A stretch of DNA of 9,123 nt from Ignavibacteria bacterium (GCA_030648225.1 JAUSIA010000338.1:1-9123), one strand, 5' to 3'; shown: positions 1-5,220, counted from the stretch's first letter. Numbers and translations: made by a program. The notes: generated by a model from the letters alone, not told the origin.

Positions 1-247
1 CAATGTGAAGATTCTCCTTTAACATTTTGAAAAATATCTTTCATAGTGAAATTTGGCGATAATAAAAATAATATATGTACATGGTCTTCTGTTTCATTGA
101 TTATTCTTACCTTGCAGTCAAGTTCTCTTTCTAATTTTTCTTTTATGTGTGTATGTAATTGTGTTTCAAAGGTGTTTTAATTAATGAGGTTCTCTCTTTT
201 GTGCCGAATATTCCGTGTATCCATACTTTTAATAGTGAGTGTGACAT
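1..247 (-). pseudogene. IS200-like (Y1/HUH) transposase, frameshifted, cut by window edge
   Basis: Read on the minus strand, an ATG at 247-245 follows a good ribosome site (GGGAGG, 258-253, five bases spacing). It opens with MSHSLLKVWIHGIFGTKERT, a typical start for the Y1 transposase family. That frame meets a stop near 147. From about 176 leftward the next frame continues the protein as ETQLHTHIKEKLEREL and then NETEDHVHILFLLSPN, followed by KGESSHW at the left edge. HVH is the HUH metal-binding motif. Adding one T to the run at about 165-170 would join the frames as LIKTPFETQLHTHI, so this is a single-base frameshift (mutation or sequencing error). The family acts on single-stranded DNA through a catalytic Tyr, which would lie beyond position 1. 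Whether it is an IS200/IS605 TnpA or a REP-associated RAYT cannot be settled from the N-terminal half. Confidence 0.85.
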
Positions 248-262
248 TGATGCCTCCCATTA

Positions 263-298
263 AACCGTTGTCCGAAGGACTCCTTTGGAGAAACGGTT
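263..298. repeat. Palindromic leader upstream of the transposase
   Basis: AACCGTT (263-269) and AACGGTT (292-298) are perfect inverted arms. They enclose two micro-hairpins, GTCC-GAA-GGAC (270-280) and CTCC-TTT-GGAG (280-290). The whole can fold as a three-way junction, or as one long hairpin with one mismatch, because the two micro-hairpins are also nearly complementary to each other. It ends just upstream of the transposase ribosome site on the minus strand. In IS200 a leader stem-loop limits transposase expression; a similar role here is inference. A related core recurs at 1760-1781. Confidence 0.7.
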
Positions 299-306
299 AT
301 CTGTTA

Positions 307-420
307 AAGCTATGGGTTACCTTTTTATTCTCAAAGCTGAAGCTATGGGTTACCTTTATTCTCAAAGCTGAAGCTATGGGTTACTTTATTCTCAAAGCTG
401 AAGCTATGGGTTACTTTATT
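307..420. repeat. Tandem repeat, about 3.5 copies, 30-33 bp period
   Basis: The unit AAGCTATGGGTTAC begins at 307, 340, 371 and 401, giving periods of 33, 31 and 30 bp. The differences lie mainly in the T-run (CCTTTTTATTC, CCTTTATTC, CTTTATTC). Complete units also contain CTCAAAGCTG. An open frame across the array, repeating the peptide KAEAMGY, is a by-product. The last unit covers the stop codon of the methyltransferase relic (416-418), so the array abuts or has recruited the end of that gene. Confidence 0.9.
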
Positions 421-463
421 CCCCCTCTACAATTTTTATCTCTTCTTCTGTTAAACCATAAAG

Positions 464-497
464 CCTGCCTTTGCCGAAACGGCTTCGTGCAGGCAGG
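464..497. mobile_element. 34-bp palindromic insertion inside the methyltransferase relic
   Basis: Removing exactly these 34 bp restores the reading VYQ-LYG in the methyltransferase tail, so this looks like an inserted element. Its ends are CCTGCCT and AGGCAGG, extended to 8-bp arms by flanking G463 and C498. The interior contains GCCG-AAA-CGGC. Being 34 bp long (one more than a multiple of three) it shifts the frame. It is GC-rich, unlike its surroundings. It could be a REP/MITE-like unit moved in trans, possibly by an IS200-like enzyme such as the one next door; that link is inference. Confidence 0.65.
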
Positions 498-509
498 CTG
501 GTAAACGAT

Positions 510-548
510 TTCATCAATCTGCCTGTCCAGTGCGGCGCATTTTCTTTC
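510..548. repeat. 39-bp direct repeat, copy A (inside methyltransferase relic)
   Basis: This copy begins TTCATCAATCTGCCTGTCC and ends GCATTTTCTTTC. It matches 796-834 with one difference (G here, A there, in GTGCGGCGC versus GTGCAGCGC). On the minus strand it encodes ERKCAALDRQIDE of the relic. The difference falls at a third codon position (GCC/GCA versus GCT/GCA), so both copies keep the same peptide. Confidence 0.9.
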
Positions 549-637
549 AAGATATTCTTTATCACTTTCAGTTTTTGCTTGCTGAAGTTGGGTTTTTGTA
601 AACATTATTTTGTCTTTTTAATAAAAATCAATATATC

Positions 638-741
638 ATCCCTACGGGATTTTAATTCTCAGGTGGTAATCTTTGGCTATAAATATTTCATCCCTAACGG
701 GATTCGCAATTCATAATCCCGGAGGGATGACATATTTATAG
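638..741. repeat. Dispersed hairpin repeats ATCCC-N3/4-GGGAT, one inverted pair with shared arms
   Basis: Three hyphenated palindromes lie here: ATCCC-TAC-GGGAT (638-650), ATCCC-TAAC-GGGAT (690-703) and ATCCC-GGA-GGGAT (716-728). The last two sit in opposite orientation and carry matching outer arms: CTATAAATATTTC (677-689) and, read on the minus strand, CTATAAATATGTC (741-729). Together 677-741 form an imperfect inverted repeat. The same architecture with a different stem sequence appears at 4954-5042. No open frame in this stretch resembles a protein. Confidence 0.8.
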
Positions 742-766
742 AAAGAATAAAACCAAATAAAATAAA

Positions 767-780
767 ATCCCTTTAGGGAT
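767..780. repeat. Hairpin repeat ATCCC-TTTA-GGGAT
   Basis: This is a further member of the local hairpin family, with a 5-bp stem and 4-base loop. It is followed by GACATAATTT, a decayed form of the GACATATTTATAG arm seen at 729-741. Confidence 0.7.
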
Positions 781-795
781 GACATAATTTAGCTC

Positions 796-834
796 TTCAT
801 CAATCTGCCTGTCCAGTGCAGCGCATTTTCTTTC
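796..834. repeat. 39-bp direct repeat, copy B
   Basis: This is the second copy of the methyltransferase-tail fragment at 510-548, with 38 of 39 bases identical. Homology stops abruptly on both sides: on the minus strand the residues before ERKCAALDRQIDE and after it bear no relation to the relic. A duplicated shard this short suggests a local rearrangement or a copy event tied to the surrounding repeats. Confidence 0.9.
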
Positions 835-847
835 GAGCTAAGTTGTT

Positions 848-864
848 TATCCTCTACGAGGATA
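848..864. repeat. Hairpin TATCCTC-TAC-GAGGATA
   Basis: This is a perfect 7-bp stem with a 3-base loop. It has the same CC-N3-GG logic as the neighbouring ATCCC hairpins, but the stem differs and remains self-complementary. It lies just upstream of the putative truA promoter. Confidence 0.7.
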
Positions 865-873
865 TTTGATTGT

Positions 874-901
874 TTGTTGGATTCATTAATTCTACTATAA
901 T
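874..901 (+). promoter_or_regulatory. Possible sigma-70-type promoter for truA
   Basis: A perfect TATAAT (896-901) has a weak -35, TTGTTG (874-879), 16 bases upstream. A transcript would begin near 908, leaving a leader of about 75 bases before the truA ATG. That leader includes the AU-rich hairpin AAGATAA-GATC-TTGTCTT (927-944), whose role is unknown. In an AT-rich gap a chance -10 match is easy, so this is tentative. Confidence 0.35.
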
Positions 902-982
902 AATTAAGTATTTACGTTGTCTTTTAAAGATAAGATCTTGTCTTAGGAGATTTTTTCTTAATTTTGTTTTATTAGAAATAAA

Positions 983-1708
983 ATGAACTATAAACTTACC
1001 ATTCAATATGATGGAACCAGATATTCCGGCTGGCAGATTCAGGCGGGAAGTAAAACAATTCAGCAAACAATTACAGAGGGGATTGGAATTGTAACCGGTC
1101 AACAGGTTAATCTTATCGGTTCCGGCAGAACTGATTCCGGAGTTCATGCATTAGGACAGGCAGCAAATTTCAGAATAGAAGAGAAACTTGATTTGTATAA
1201 GTTCAAATATTCTCTCAACTCTATAATACCAAGGGATATTTCAATAATTGAAACCATTGAAGTGCCGGAAAATTTTCATGCAAGATATGATGCTAAAAGA
1301 AGAAAGTATCTTTATCTTTTTATTAAATATAAATCTCCTTTTTATGAACCATTTACGTACAGATATTTTTATAAGCTGGATTGTAATTTTCTCAATAGAC
1401 TAAGTAAATCTTTTCTGGGGGAAAAGGATTTTACTTCTTTTTCCAGGAAAGCTTCTGAAACGGAAGAAAAAGATTGTATAGTTTATGATGCCTCATGGAA
1501 AGAGACAAAAGGTTTTGTACTTTTTTTAATTGAGGCAAACAGGTTTCTTCATGGGGTGATTAGAACTATAGTCGGCACTTTGCTTAATGCACAAAAAAAT
1601 AATTATGATGAAAAGTATATGGTAGAAATTTTTTCGGCAAAAAACAGGGAAGCAGCAGGTGAAGCCGTTCCCGCAAGAGGATTGTTCTTGTATAAAGTAA
1701 AATACTAA
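983..1708 (+). CDS. truA: tRNA pseudouridine(38-40) synthase TruA
   Basis: TruA isomerises uridine to pseudouridine at positions 38-40 of the tRNA anticodon stem-loop in the cytoplasm. The 241 residues match the usual length. Family landmarks appear in order: an N-terminal YDGTRYSGWQIQ (9-20), the catalytic loop GSGRTDSGVHALGQ with nucleophile Asp51, FHARYDAKRRKYLY in the middle, NRFLHGVIRTIVGTLL in the C-terminal half, and the terminal AVPARGLFLYKV. All key parts are present and no frameshift is visible. The ATG at 983 is chosen because the family motif begins within ten residues of it. No clear Shine-Dalgarno precedes it (TTAGAAATAAA), as is common in Bacteroidota-like genomes. It appears to be transcribed alone: a repeat-filled gap lies upstream and a hairpin run downstream. 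Confidence 0.97.
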   Translation: MNYKLTIQYDGTRYSGWQIQAGSKTIQQTITEGIGIVTGQQVNLIGSGRTDSGVHALGQAANFRIEEKLDLYKFKYSLNSIIPRDISIIETIEVPENFHARYDAKRRKYLYLFIKYKSPFYEPFTYRYFYKLDCNFLNRLSKSFLGEKDFTSFSRKASETEEKDCIVYDASWKETKGFVLFLIEANRFLHGVIRTIVGTLLNAQKNNYDEKYMVEIFSAKNREAAGEAVPARGLFLYKVKY

Positions 1709-1718
1709 TGAAAAATTA

Positions 1719-1826
1719 CCCCGCCACGGCGGGATCCCGCAAAATGCGGGACAGGATTGTTCCGAAGGAATCCCTTTGGGAAAAGATTAATAGATTTCCG
1801 CCAAAGGCGGATCAGCCTCTGGCTGA
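1719..1826. repeat. Run of six abutting micro-hairpins, possibly ending the truA transcript
   Basis: Beginning 11 bases after the truA stop are: CCCGCC-AC-GGCGGG (1720-1733), TCCCGCA-AAA-TGCGGGA (1735-1751), TTCC-GAA-GGAA (1760-1770), TCCC-TTT-GGGA (1771-1781), TCCGCC-AAA-GGCGGA (1797-1811) and TCAGCC-TCT-GGCTGA (1812-1826), followed by AAAAA. Several touch end to end. The third and fourth resemble the leader element at 270-290. The stretch is GC-rich in an AT-rich gap. RNA from either strand would be highly structured, so it may act as a terminator or RNA stabiliser, but no classic U-tract follows on the plus strand. Confidence 0.75.
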
Positions 1827-1908
1827 AAAAGATTGAAAGGTTAAAAAATTAAATTTAGAAATTATACATTAAATGATAATGAATGACCATTGACCATTCT
1901 GCATTTGA

Positions 1909-1936
1909 TTGTCACATTTAGATATGATTTAATACT
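1909..1936 (+). promoter_or_regulatory. Possible sigma-70-type promoter for the DUF2231 gene
   Basis: TTGTCA (1909-1914, five of six consensus bases) is followed 16 bases later by AATACT (1931-1936, four of six). The predicted start lies about 50 bases before the ATG at 1993. Just upstream is a small direct duplication, TGACCAT twice (1884-1897). Tentative. Confidence 0.35.
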
Positions 1937-1992
1937 AAAAGAACAATATTTATTTTTTTGTTTATTAAACTTTAGATTAGAAAGGAATAATA

Positions 1993-2463
1993 ATGGAAGA
2001 TCTCCTGTTTCATCCGAGGTTTGTTCATTTCCCTATAGCTCTTCTGAGCACTTACGTTTTACTTGAGATAATAGGAGTAATTTTTAAGAAAGATTTTTTT
2101 TCCAAAGCAGCCCACCTGATTTTGTTCCTTGGAGCCCTTGGAGCTCTTGCTGCTGTACTAACGGGGCAAGAGGCAGAAGAAGCCGCCGAATTATTGGAAG
2201 AGCAGGGTGCTATAATACCCTTTGGTGCAATCAGTGATCATGAAAACTGGGCAACAATTACCATCTGGTATTTTGCAGGAGTTCTTGTGCTAAGAACTTT
2301 TTTAGTTCTCAAGAAAAGTTTTAAAGGAATTTATCAATATATTTTCATTGTACTTGCTATTGTAGGTGCATATTTTATTTATGAAACCGGAGACCACGGT
2401 GCTAAACTTGTGTATGAGCATGGAGTAGGTACAGAATTGAAAAAAGCAGAGATAGAAGAATAA
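1993..2463 (+). CDS. DUF2231 family integral membrane protein
   Basis: This 156-residue protein fits the DUF2231 family (PF09990), whose biochemical role is not established; related proteins often sit with redox or metal-related membrane genes. The N-terminal motif HPRFVHFPIAL (7-17) and the C-terminal TGDHGAKLVYEHGVG (132-146) are the family signature. Four likely membrane segments fall near 14-31, 40-58, 87-106 and 113-131. Conserved-looking histidines (7, 12, 83, 135, 143) lie close to segment ends, where they could bind metal or heme; that is inference. An acidic Glu/Ala stretch (60-70) forms a soluble loop. AAAGGA about six bases before the ATG supports this start. Gaps of 284 and 148 bp on either side suggest it may be transcribed alone. 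Confidence 0.85.
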   Translation: MEDLLFHPRFVHFPIALLSTYVLLEIIGVIFKKDFFSKAAHLILFLGALGALAAVLTGQEAEEAAELLEEQGAIIPFGAISDHENWATITIWYFAGVLVLRTFLVLKKSFKGIYQYIFIVLAIVGAYFIYETGDHGAKLVYEHGVGTELKKAEIEE

Positions 2464-2507
2464 TCCAAACAGAAATTTCGAATCTCTTAGTGTTCTACAC
2501 TAGATAA

Positions 2508-2584
2508 AATTGTTTAATTGCCTAATTGATAAATTGCTGTTGAAATAATGTTTGTTATCATAACAATTAAGCAATTTGACAATT
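2508..2584. repeat. AT-rich imperfect inverted repeat with central palindrome
   Basis: AATTGTTTAATTGCCTAATT (2508-2527) matches the reverse complement of AATTAAGCAATTTGACAATT (2565-2584) at 17 of 20 positions. Between them, and reaching the right arm, is TTGTTAT-C-ATAACAA (2552-2566), a perfect 7+1+7 palindrome of the kind bound by dimeric regulators. The element could be a terminator for the DUF2231 gene, an operator for the next gene, or a decayed repeat. The sequence alone does not decide. Confidence 0.5.
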
Positions 2585-2611
2585 CTACTTTTTAACATAA
2601 TTACTAATTAA

Positions 2612-3436
2612 GTGAGTAGTAAACCAACCTTTCTGCCTGTGTTGTTGATTATACTAATTATTAATGCCGCAGGTTTTTTTTTAAGATATTTCGGACTCGA
2701 TACTTATTTCATTCTTATAGGCTTTCGTTTTCACTTCAGCTTATTTATCTCATTTTTATTTATCCTGAATTATATTGATTTCAACTCTGTGAAAGAGATG
2801 TTCATACATCCTTCAAAACAAAGATTTGTTTTTATTCTGCTTTTATCATTTCTTCCTTTATTGTTTATCCCGATTGATTTGTACATACTTAAGCAGTTTA
2901 AGGTAGCAGAACAGGATTATTTTTTTGAACTAGGTATCTCTTCAATCGTTGATTATCCAGTTTATCTTATCTGGAATGCACCGCAGTTGTTTATGTTTTT
3001 CATTTTTATGAATACTGTTTTAATATCACCAAAATATAAATTTATTAAAGCATCATTGGTTACATTATTTCTTTTTCTCTATGAAATTGTTCCGTTAGAT
3101 GCAGCAATAAATTATTCCAAAATAAATTATTTTGTAGTTGCATCATTCTTTTTTGCATTCTTATTATCCGGCTTATTCATCTCACTGATAAAAAATATTT
3201 ATCTCTTCGCTGTAGTTTTATTTACAGTTTTATGGGTAACAATTCTTGCATTCGGAAGCAGCTCTGAAACAATCGTTAATATTTTACTTGCCTCTCAATA
3301 TGAAAGCTGGGGTGGTTTTATCAAACTTAATAAAAAATTTGAATTTGCTCAATATTTACAACCTGCATACTTATTTCTCATAATAATTTTTTCAATTCTT
3401 ATTTTGAAGAAAAATAAAATAAGGTCTGCGTCATAA
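2612..3436 (+). CDS. Multi-pass membrane protein of unknown function
   Basis: I do not recognise a family. The 274 residues are strongly hydrophobic, with about eight likely membrane segments near 8-26, 38-55, 71-93, 116-138, 145-163, 172-192, 195-214 and 251-267. The protein ends in a basic tail (KKNKIRSAS) that would face the cytoplasm. A short polar stretch, residues 216-250, contains SQYESWGGF. Possible polar membrane features are DYPVYLIWNAPQ (114-125) and YEIVPLDAA (157-165). The start is a GTG at 2612; the next in-frame Met is residue 63, which would delete two membrane segments, so GTG is preferred although no Shine-Dalgarno is evident. The next gene begins 52 bp downstream on the same strand, so co-transcription is plausible. 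A CPBP-type (Abi) protease was considered, but its EExxxR motif is absent. Confidence 0.75.
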   Translation: MSSKPTFLPVLLIILIINAAGFFLRYFGLDTYFILIGFRFHFSLFISFLFILNYIDFNSVKEMFIHPSKQRFVFILLLSFLPLLFIPIDLYILKQFKVAEQDYFFELGISSIVDYPVYLIWNAPQLFMFFIFMNTVLISPKYKFIKASLVTLFLFLYEIVPLDAAINYSKINYFVVASFFFAFLLSGLFISLIKNIYLFAVVLFTVLWVTILAFGSSSETIVNILLASQYESWGGFIKLNKKFEFAQYLQPAYLFLIIIFSILILKKNKIRSAS

Positions 3437-3488
3437 ATTTCAATCAAATCTTTTCAACGATTATCTAATTTTTGTATTTTGTCTGCAA

Positions 3489-4079
3489 ATGAAAAAAATT
3501 ATTCTGTTCATCTTTACATGCTTTGCTTTTTTAACTTATGCAGAAAATCTCCCTGCAGAAAAAGCAAGAGGATTTTTCTTTTCAATAGGAGTTGGGCCAC
3601 GACTTCCCGTAGGTTCATTCTCTAACGAAAGTGACCTTGGCTATGGATTTAATCTTGAATTTTCTTATACAGATAATGAATATCTTCCCATTTTTATTTA
3701 TGCAAAAGCCGGCTTCGAGCAATACCCGGGCTCGGCAGAATTTTACCAGACTTCAGATTATAATAATTTATCCACAACCTCATTCCCGGTTGTTCTCGGT
3801 GCAAGGTATTACTTCTCCCCGATTATGGAAAATGTAGTTCTCTTTATGCCTTTAGTTGAAGTTTCGGCAGTATATAATTTTTTCAGCAGGGTTCATCAAT
3901 TTAAACCCACATCAGGAAGAAATAATTTTACTGAGGAAGTTTCCAAATTTGGTTTTAATGCCGGGGTTGGCATCTCAATGTTTTTAGTTGAAATTATATT
4001 GAATTATAATTATTTCCAATCAATCCAGTTTGTTGGAGTTGATTTAAAAGTTCGTTTACCTTTATACATCAGTTTTTGA
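3489..4079 (+). CDS. Small outer-membrane beta-barrel protein
   Basis: The 196-residue product begins with a clear signal peptide, MKKIILFIFTCFAFLTYA, with likely cleavage before Glu19. The mature part alternates polar and hydrophobic residues in short strands with aromatic girdles (FFFSIGVGPRLPVGSF, LEFSYTD, FIYAKAGFEQY, VVLGARYYF, FGFNAGVGISMF, VEIILNYNYF). It ends in LPLYISF; a C-terminal Phe after alternating hydrophobics is the classical BAM recognition signal. This fits an eight-strand OmpA-transmembrane/porin-family-like barrel. No conserved enzymatic or peptidoglycan-binding motif is present, so the specific role is unknown. The stop codon lies seven bases before the ATG of the enoyl-CoA hydratase, and the two stops and starts suggest translational coupling. 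It probably resides in the outer membrane. Confidence 0.75.
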   Translation: MKKIILFIFTCFAFLTYAENLPAEKARGFFFSIGVGPRLPVGSFSNESDLGYGFNLEFSYTDNEYLPIFIYAKAGFEQYPGSAEFYQTSDYNNLSTTSFPVVLGARYYFSPIMENVVLFMPLVEVSAVYNFFSRVHQFKPTSGRNNFTEEVSKFGFNAGVGISMFLVEIILNYNYFQSIQFVGVDLKVRLPLYISF

Positions 4080-4086
4080 GGTGAGT

Positions 4087-4869
4087 ATGAATTATCAGAA
4101 TCTTTTAATTGAGATTAAAGATAAAATTGCAATTGTAACTATAAACCGTCCTGATAAGATGAATGCACTTAATTCTCAAACAATGAATGAATTAAAAAAT
4201 GCATTCACAGGGTTAAATAATAATGATGATGTTTATGTTATCATTATTACAGGAAGCGGAGAAAAAGCTTTTGTTGCAGGTGCTGATATTTCTGAGCTTA
4301 ATAAACTTGATATGATTTCAGGGAAAGAATTTTCTGAAAGAGGTCAGGAAGTTTTTAATATAATTGAAAACCTCAGCAAGCCGGTTATAGCTGCAGTTAA
4401 TGGATTTGCTCTTGGCGGTGGCAGCGAGATTGCACTTGCTTGTCATATAAGATTGGCTTCTGAGAATGCTAAATTTGGTCAGCCGGAAGTTAATCTTGGT
4501 ATCATTCCAGGTTATGGCGGAACTCAAAGGCTTACAAGGCTGATCAATTCCGGAAGGGCTATGGAATATATTTTAACAGGGGATATGATTGATGCTGATG
4601 AAGCTTACAGAATTGGTCTTGTTAATCATGTGTACCCTCTCAATGAACTTATGAATAAAGCAATTGAGATGGCAAAAAAAATTATTTCAAAAGGGCAGAA
4701 TGCAGTAAGGCTTACAATTAAAGCAGTAAACATTGTTAATGAAGTTTCTTCTAAAGAAGGGCAGAATTATGAAGCAAGTCTTTTTGCACTTTGCTGCGGT
4801 ACTGAAGATTTTAAAGAAGGAACATCTGCATTTCTTGAGAAACGTAAACCTGTATTTAAGAACCGATGA
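4087..4869 (+). CDS. Enoyl-CoA hydratase / crotonase-superfamily protein
   Basis: This 260-residue protein should hydrate 2-trans-enoyl-CoA to 3-hydroxyacyl-CoA, in fatty-acid oxidation or a butyrate-type pathway, as a cytoplasmic trimer/hexamer. Crotonase landmarks are INRPDKMNALN (19-29), the CoA/oxyanion loop AFVAGADI (61-68), GFALGGGSEIALAC (106-119) and FGQPEVNLGIIPGYGGTQRL (130-149). Both hydratase acids are present, Glu114 and Glu134, 20 residues apart as in rat enoyl-CoA hydratase. This supports true hydratase chemistry rather than an isomerase-type relative. The usual ACD is ACH here. The tail TEDFKEGTSAFLEKRKP is typical. I place the start at ATG 4087, not the in-frame GTG at 4081, because GAGG (4078-4081) then sits five bases upstream. 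That site overlaps the stop of the beta-barrel gene, implying translational coupling. Exact substrate chain length cannot be read from sequence. Confidence 0.93.
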   Translation: MNYQNLLIEIKDKIAIVTINRPDKMNALNSQTMNELKNAFTGLNNNDDVYVIIITGSGEKAFVAGADISELNKLDMISGKEFSERGQEVFNIIENLSKPVIAAVNGFALGGGSEIALACHIRLASENAKFGQPEVNLGIIPGYGGTQRLTRLINSGRAMEYILTGDMIDADEAYRIGLVNHVYPLNELMNKAIEMAKKIISKGQNAVRLTIKAVNIVNEVSSKEGQNYEASLFALCCGTEDFKEGTSAFLEKRKPVFKNR

Positions 4870-4912
4870 CTTGAACGAATGACCTGTGGTATCCAAAATA
4901 ATTTTAAAACAA

Positions 4913-5085
4913 ATATTGAACTCCTAACGTAGTGCAGATTTTACTGAGTTTTTTTTCTACAAATATTTAGCTCCTCTGGAGCTATTTATATCTTTTAGGA
5001 ATTGAATTTCTAACTCCATTAGGAGTTACATATTTGTAGAAATGAACAATCCCCAATACAACGAACTCCGTTAGGAGTTCAATAT
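4913..5085. repeat. Nested inverted repeats with self-complementary cores
   Basis: Outer arms ATATTGAACTCCTAACG (4913-4929) and its exact reverse complement (5069-5085) enclose a second inverted pair, 4954-4984 and 5011-5042, both built as TTTCTACAAATAT plus a hairpin. The hairpins are TAGCTCC-TCT-GGAGCTA (4968-4984), TAACTCC-ATTA-GGAGTTA (5011-5028) and GAACTCC-GTTA-GGAGTTC (5063-5080). Stem bases differ between copies but pairing is kept. The CTACAAATAT arm matches the CTATAAATAT arm at 677-689. The gap 4870-5220 has no gene I can support; this repeat is its main content and might also end the hydratase transcript. Confidence 0.8.
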
Positions 5086-5125
5086 AAAAATTAGCAATAG
5101 TATAATTTTAAATTTGATTGTAATT

Positions 5126-5144
5126 CAATAAATACAATTTATTG
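5126..5144. promoter_or_regulatory. Perfect AT-rich inverted repeat upstream of the 5221 gene
   Basis: CAATAAAT-ACA-ATTTATTG has a perfect 8-bp arm and a 3-base spacer, 77 bases before the ATG at 5221. It may be an operator or simply an AT-rich coincidence. No convincing promoter hexamer pair was found between it and the gene. Confidence 0.3.
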
Positions 5145-5220
5145 TTATTCAATATTGTATAAGGATTGTTTACATTAAGAAAGATTAGAGTGAGTTCTTA
5201 TTTATTGTGAAAGAAATGAA

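Larger units (their letters stand above)
416..605 (-). pseudogene. C-terminal relic of a type IIG/Eco57I-like DNA methyltransferase, interrupted
   Basis: The minus strand encodes TQLQQAKTESDKEYLERKCA, then ALDRQIDEIVYQ, an insertion, and then, in another frame, LYGLTEEEIKIVEGE and a TAA stop (418-416). Without the insertion the text reads DRQIDEIVYQLYGLTEEE. I recognise this as the usual tail of class I DNA N6-adenine methyltransferases with a TaqI-like C-terminal recognition region (type IIG or BREX/PglX-like proteins); this is from memory of the family, not a search. No catalytic or target-recognition domain is present. Upstream on the minus strand an in-frame TAA precedes the ATG at 605, so nothing more of the gene remains here. 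The ATG is probably fortuitous and the piece non-functional. Confidence 0.7.

Noticed and set aside
307..420. CRISPR array
   Set aside because: The repeats are contiguous, with no unique spacers, and no cas genes are near.
184..504. 106-codon plus-strand open frame with repeated KAEAMGY peptide
   Set aside because: It is generated by the tandem repeat and runs across a transposase, a palindrome and a methyltransferase relic on the other strand. It has no protein-like features of its own.
471..716. 81-codon plus-strand open frame
   Set aside because: It is antisense to the methyltransferase relic and continues through hairpin repeats. There is no ribosome site or family resemblance.
638..780. 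CRISPR-like spaced hairpin repeats
   Set aside because: Only the short hairpin core recurs, orientation alternates, and spacing is irregular. This fits dispersed palindromes rather than CRISPR.
927..944. Intrinsic terminator or riboswitch in the truA leader
   Set aside because: AAGATAA-GATC-TTGTCTT is a weak AU stem, six bases separate it from the T-run, and no riboswitch-like conserved core is visible.
854..1147. 97-codon minus-strand open frame overlapping truA
   Set aside because: It is a shadow of the truA coding frame and its leader, with no independent support.
2612..3436. CPBP/Abi intramembrane protease
   Set aside because: The protein is multi-pass but shows no EExxxR or HxxxN/B-type motif.
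3631..3837. 68-codon plus-strand open frame inside the beta-barrel gene
   Set aside because: It lies in another frame of a gene with a clear signal peptide and barrel pattern.
4081..4089. GTG start at 4081 for the enoyl-CoA hydratase
   Set aside because: The Shine-Dalgarno GAGG at 4078-4081 overlaps that codon; it is correctly placed for the ATG at 4087.
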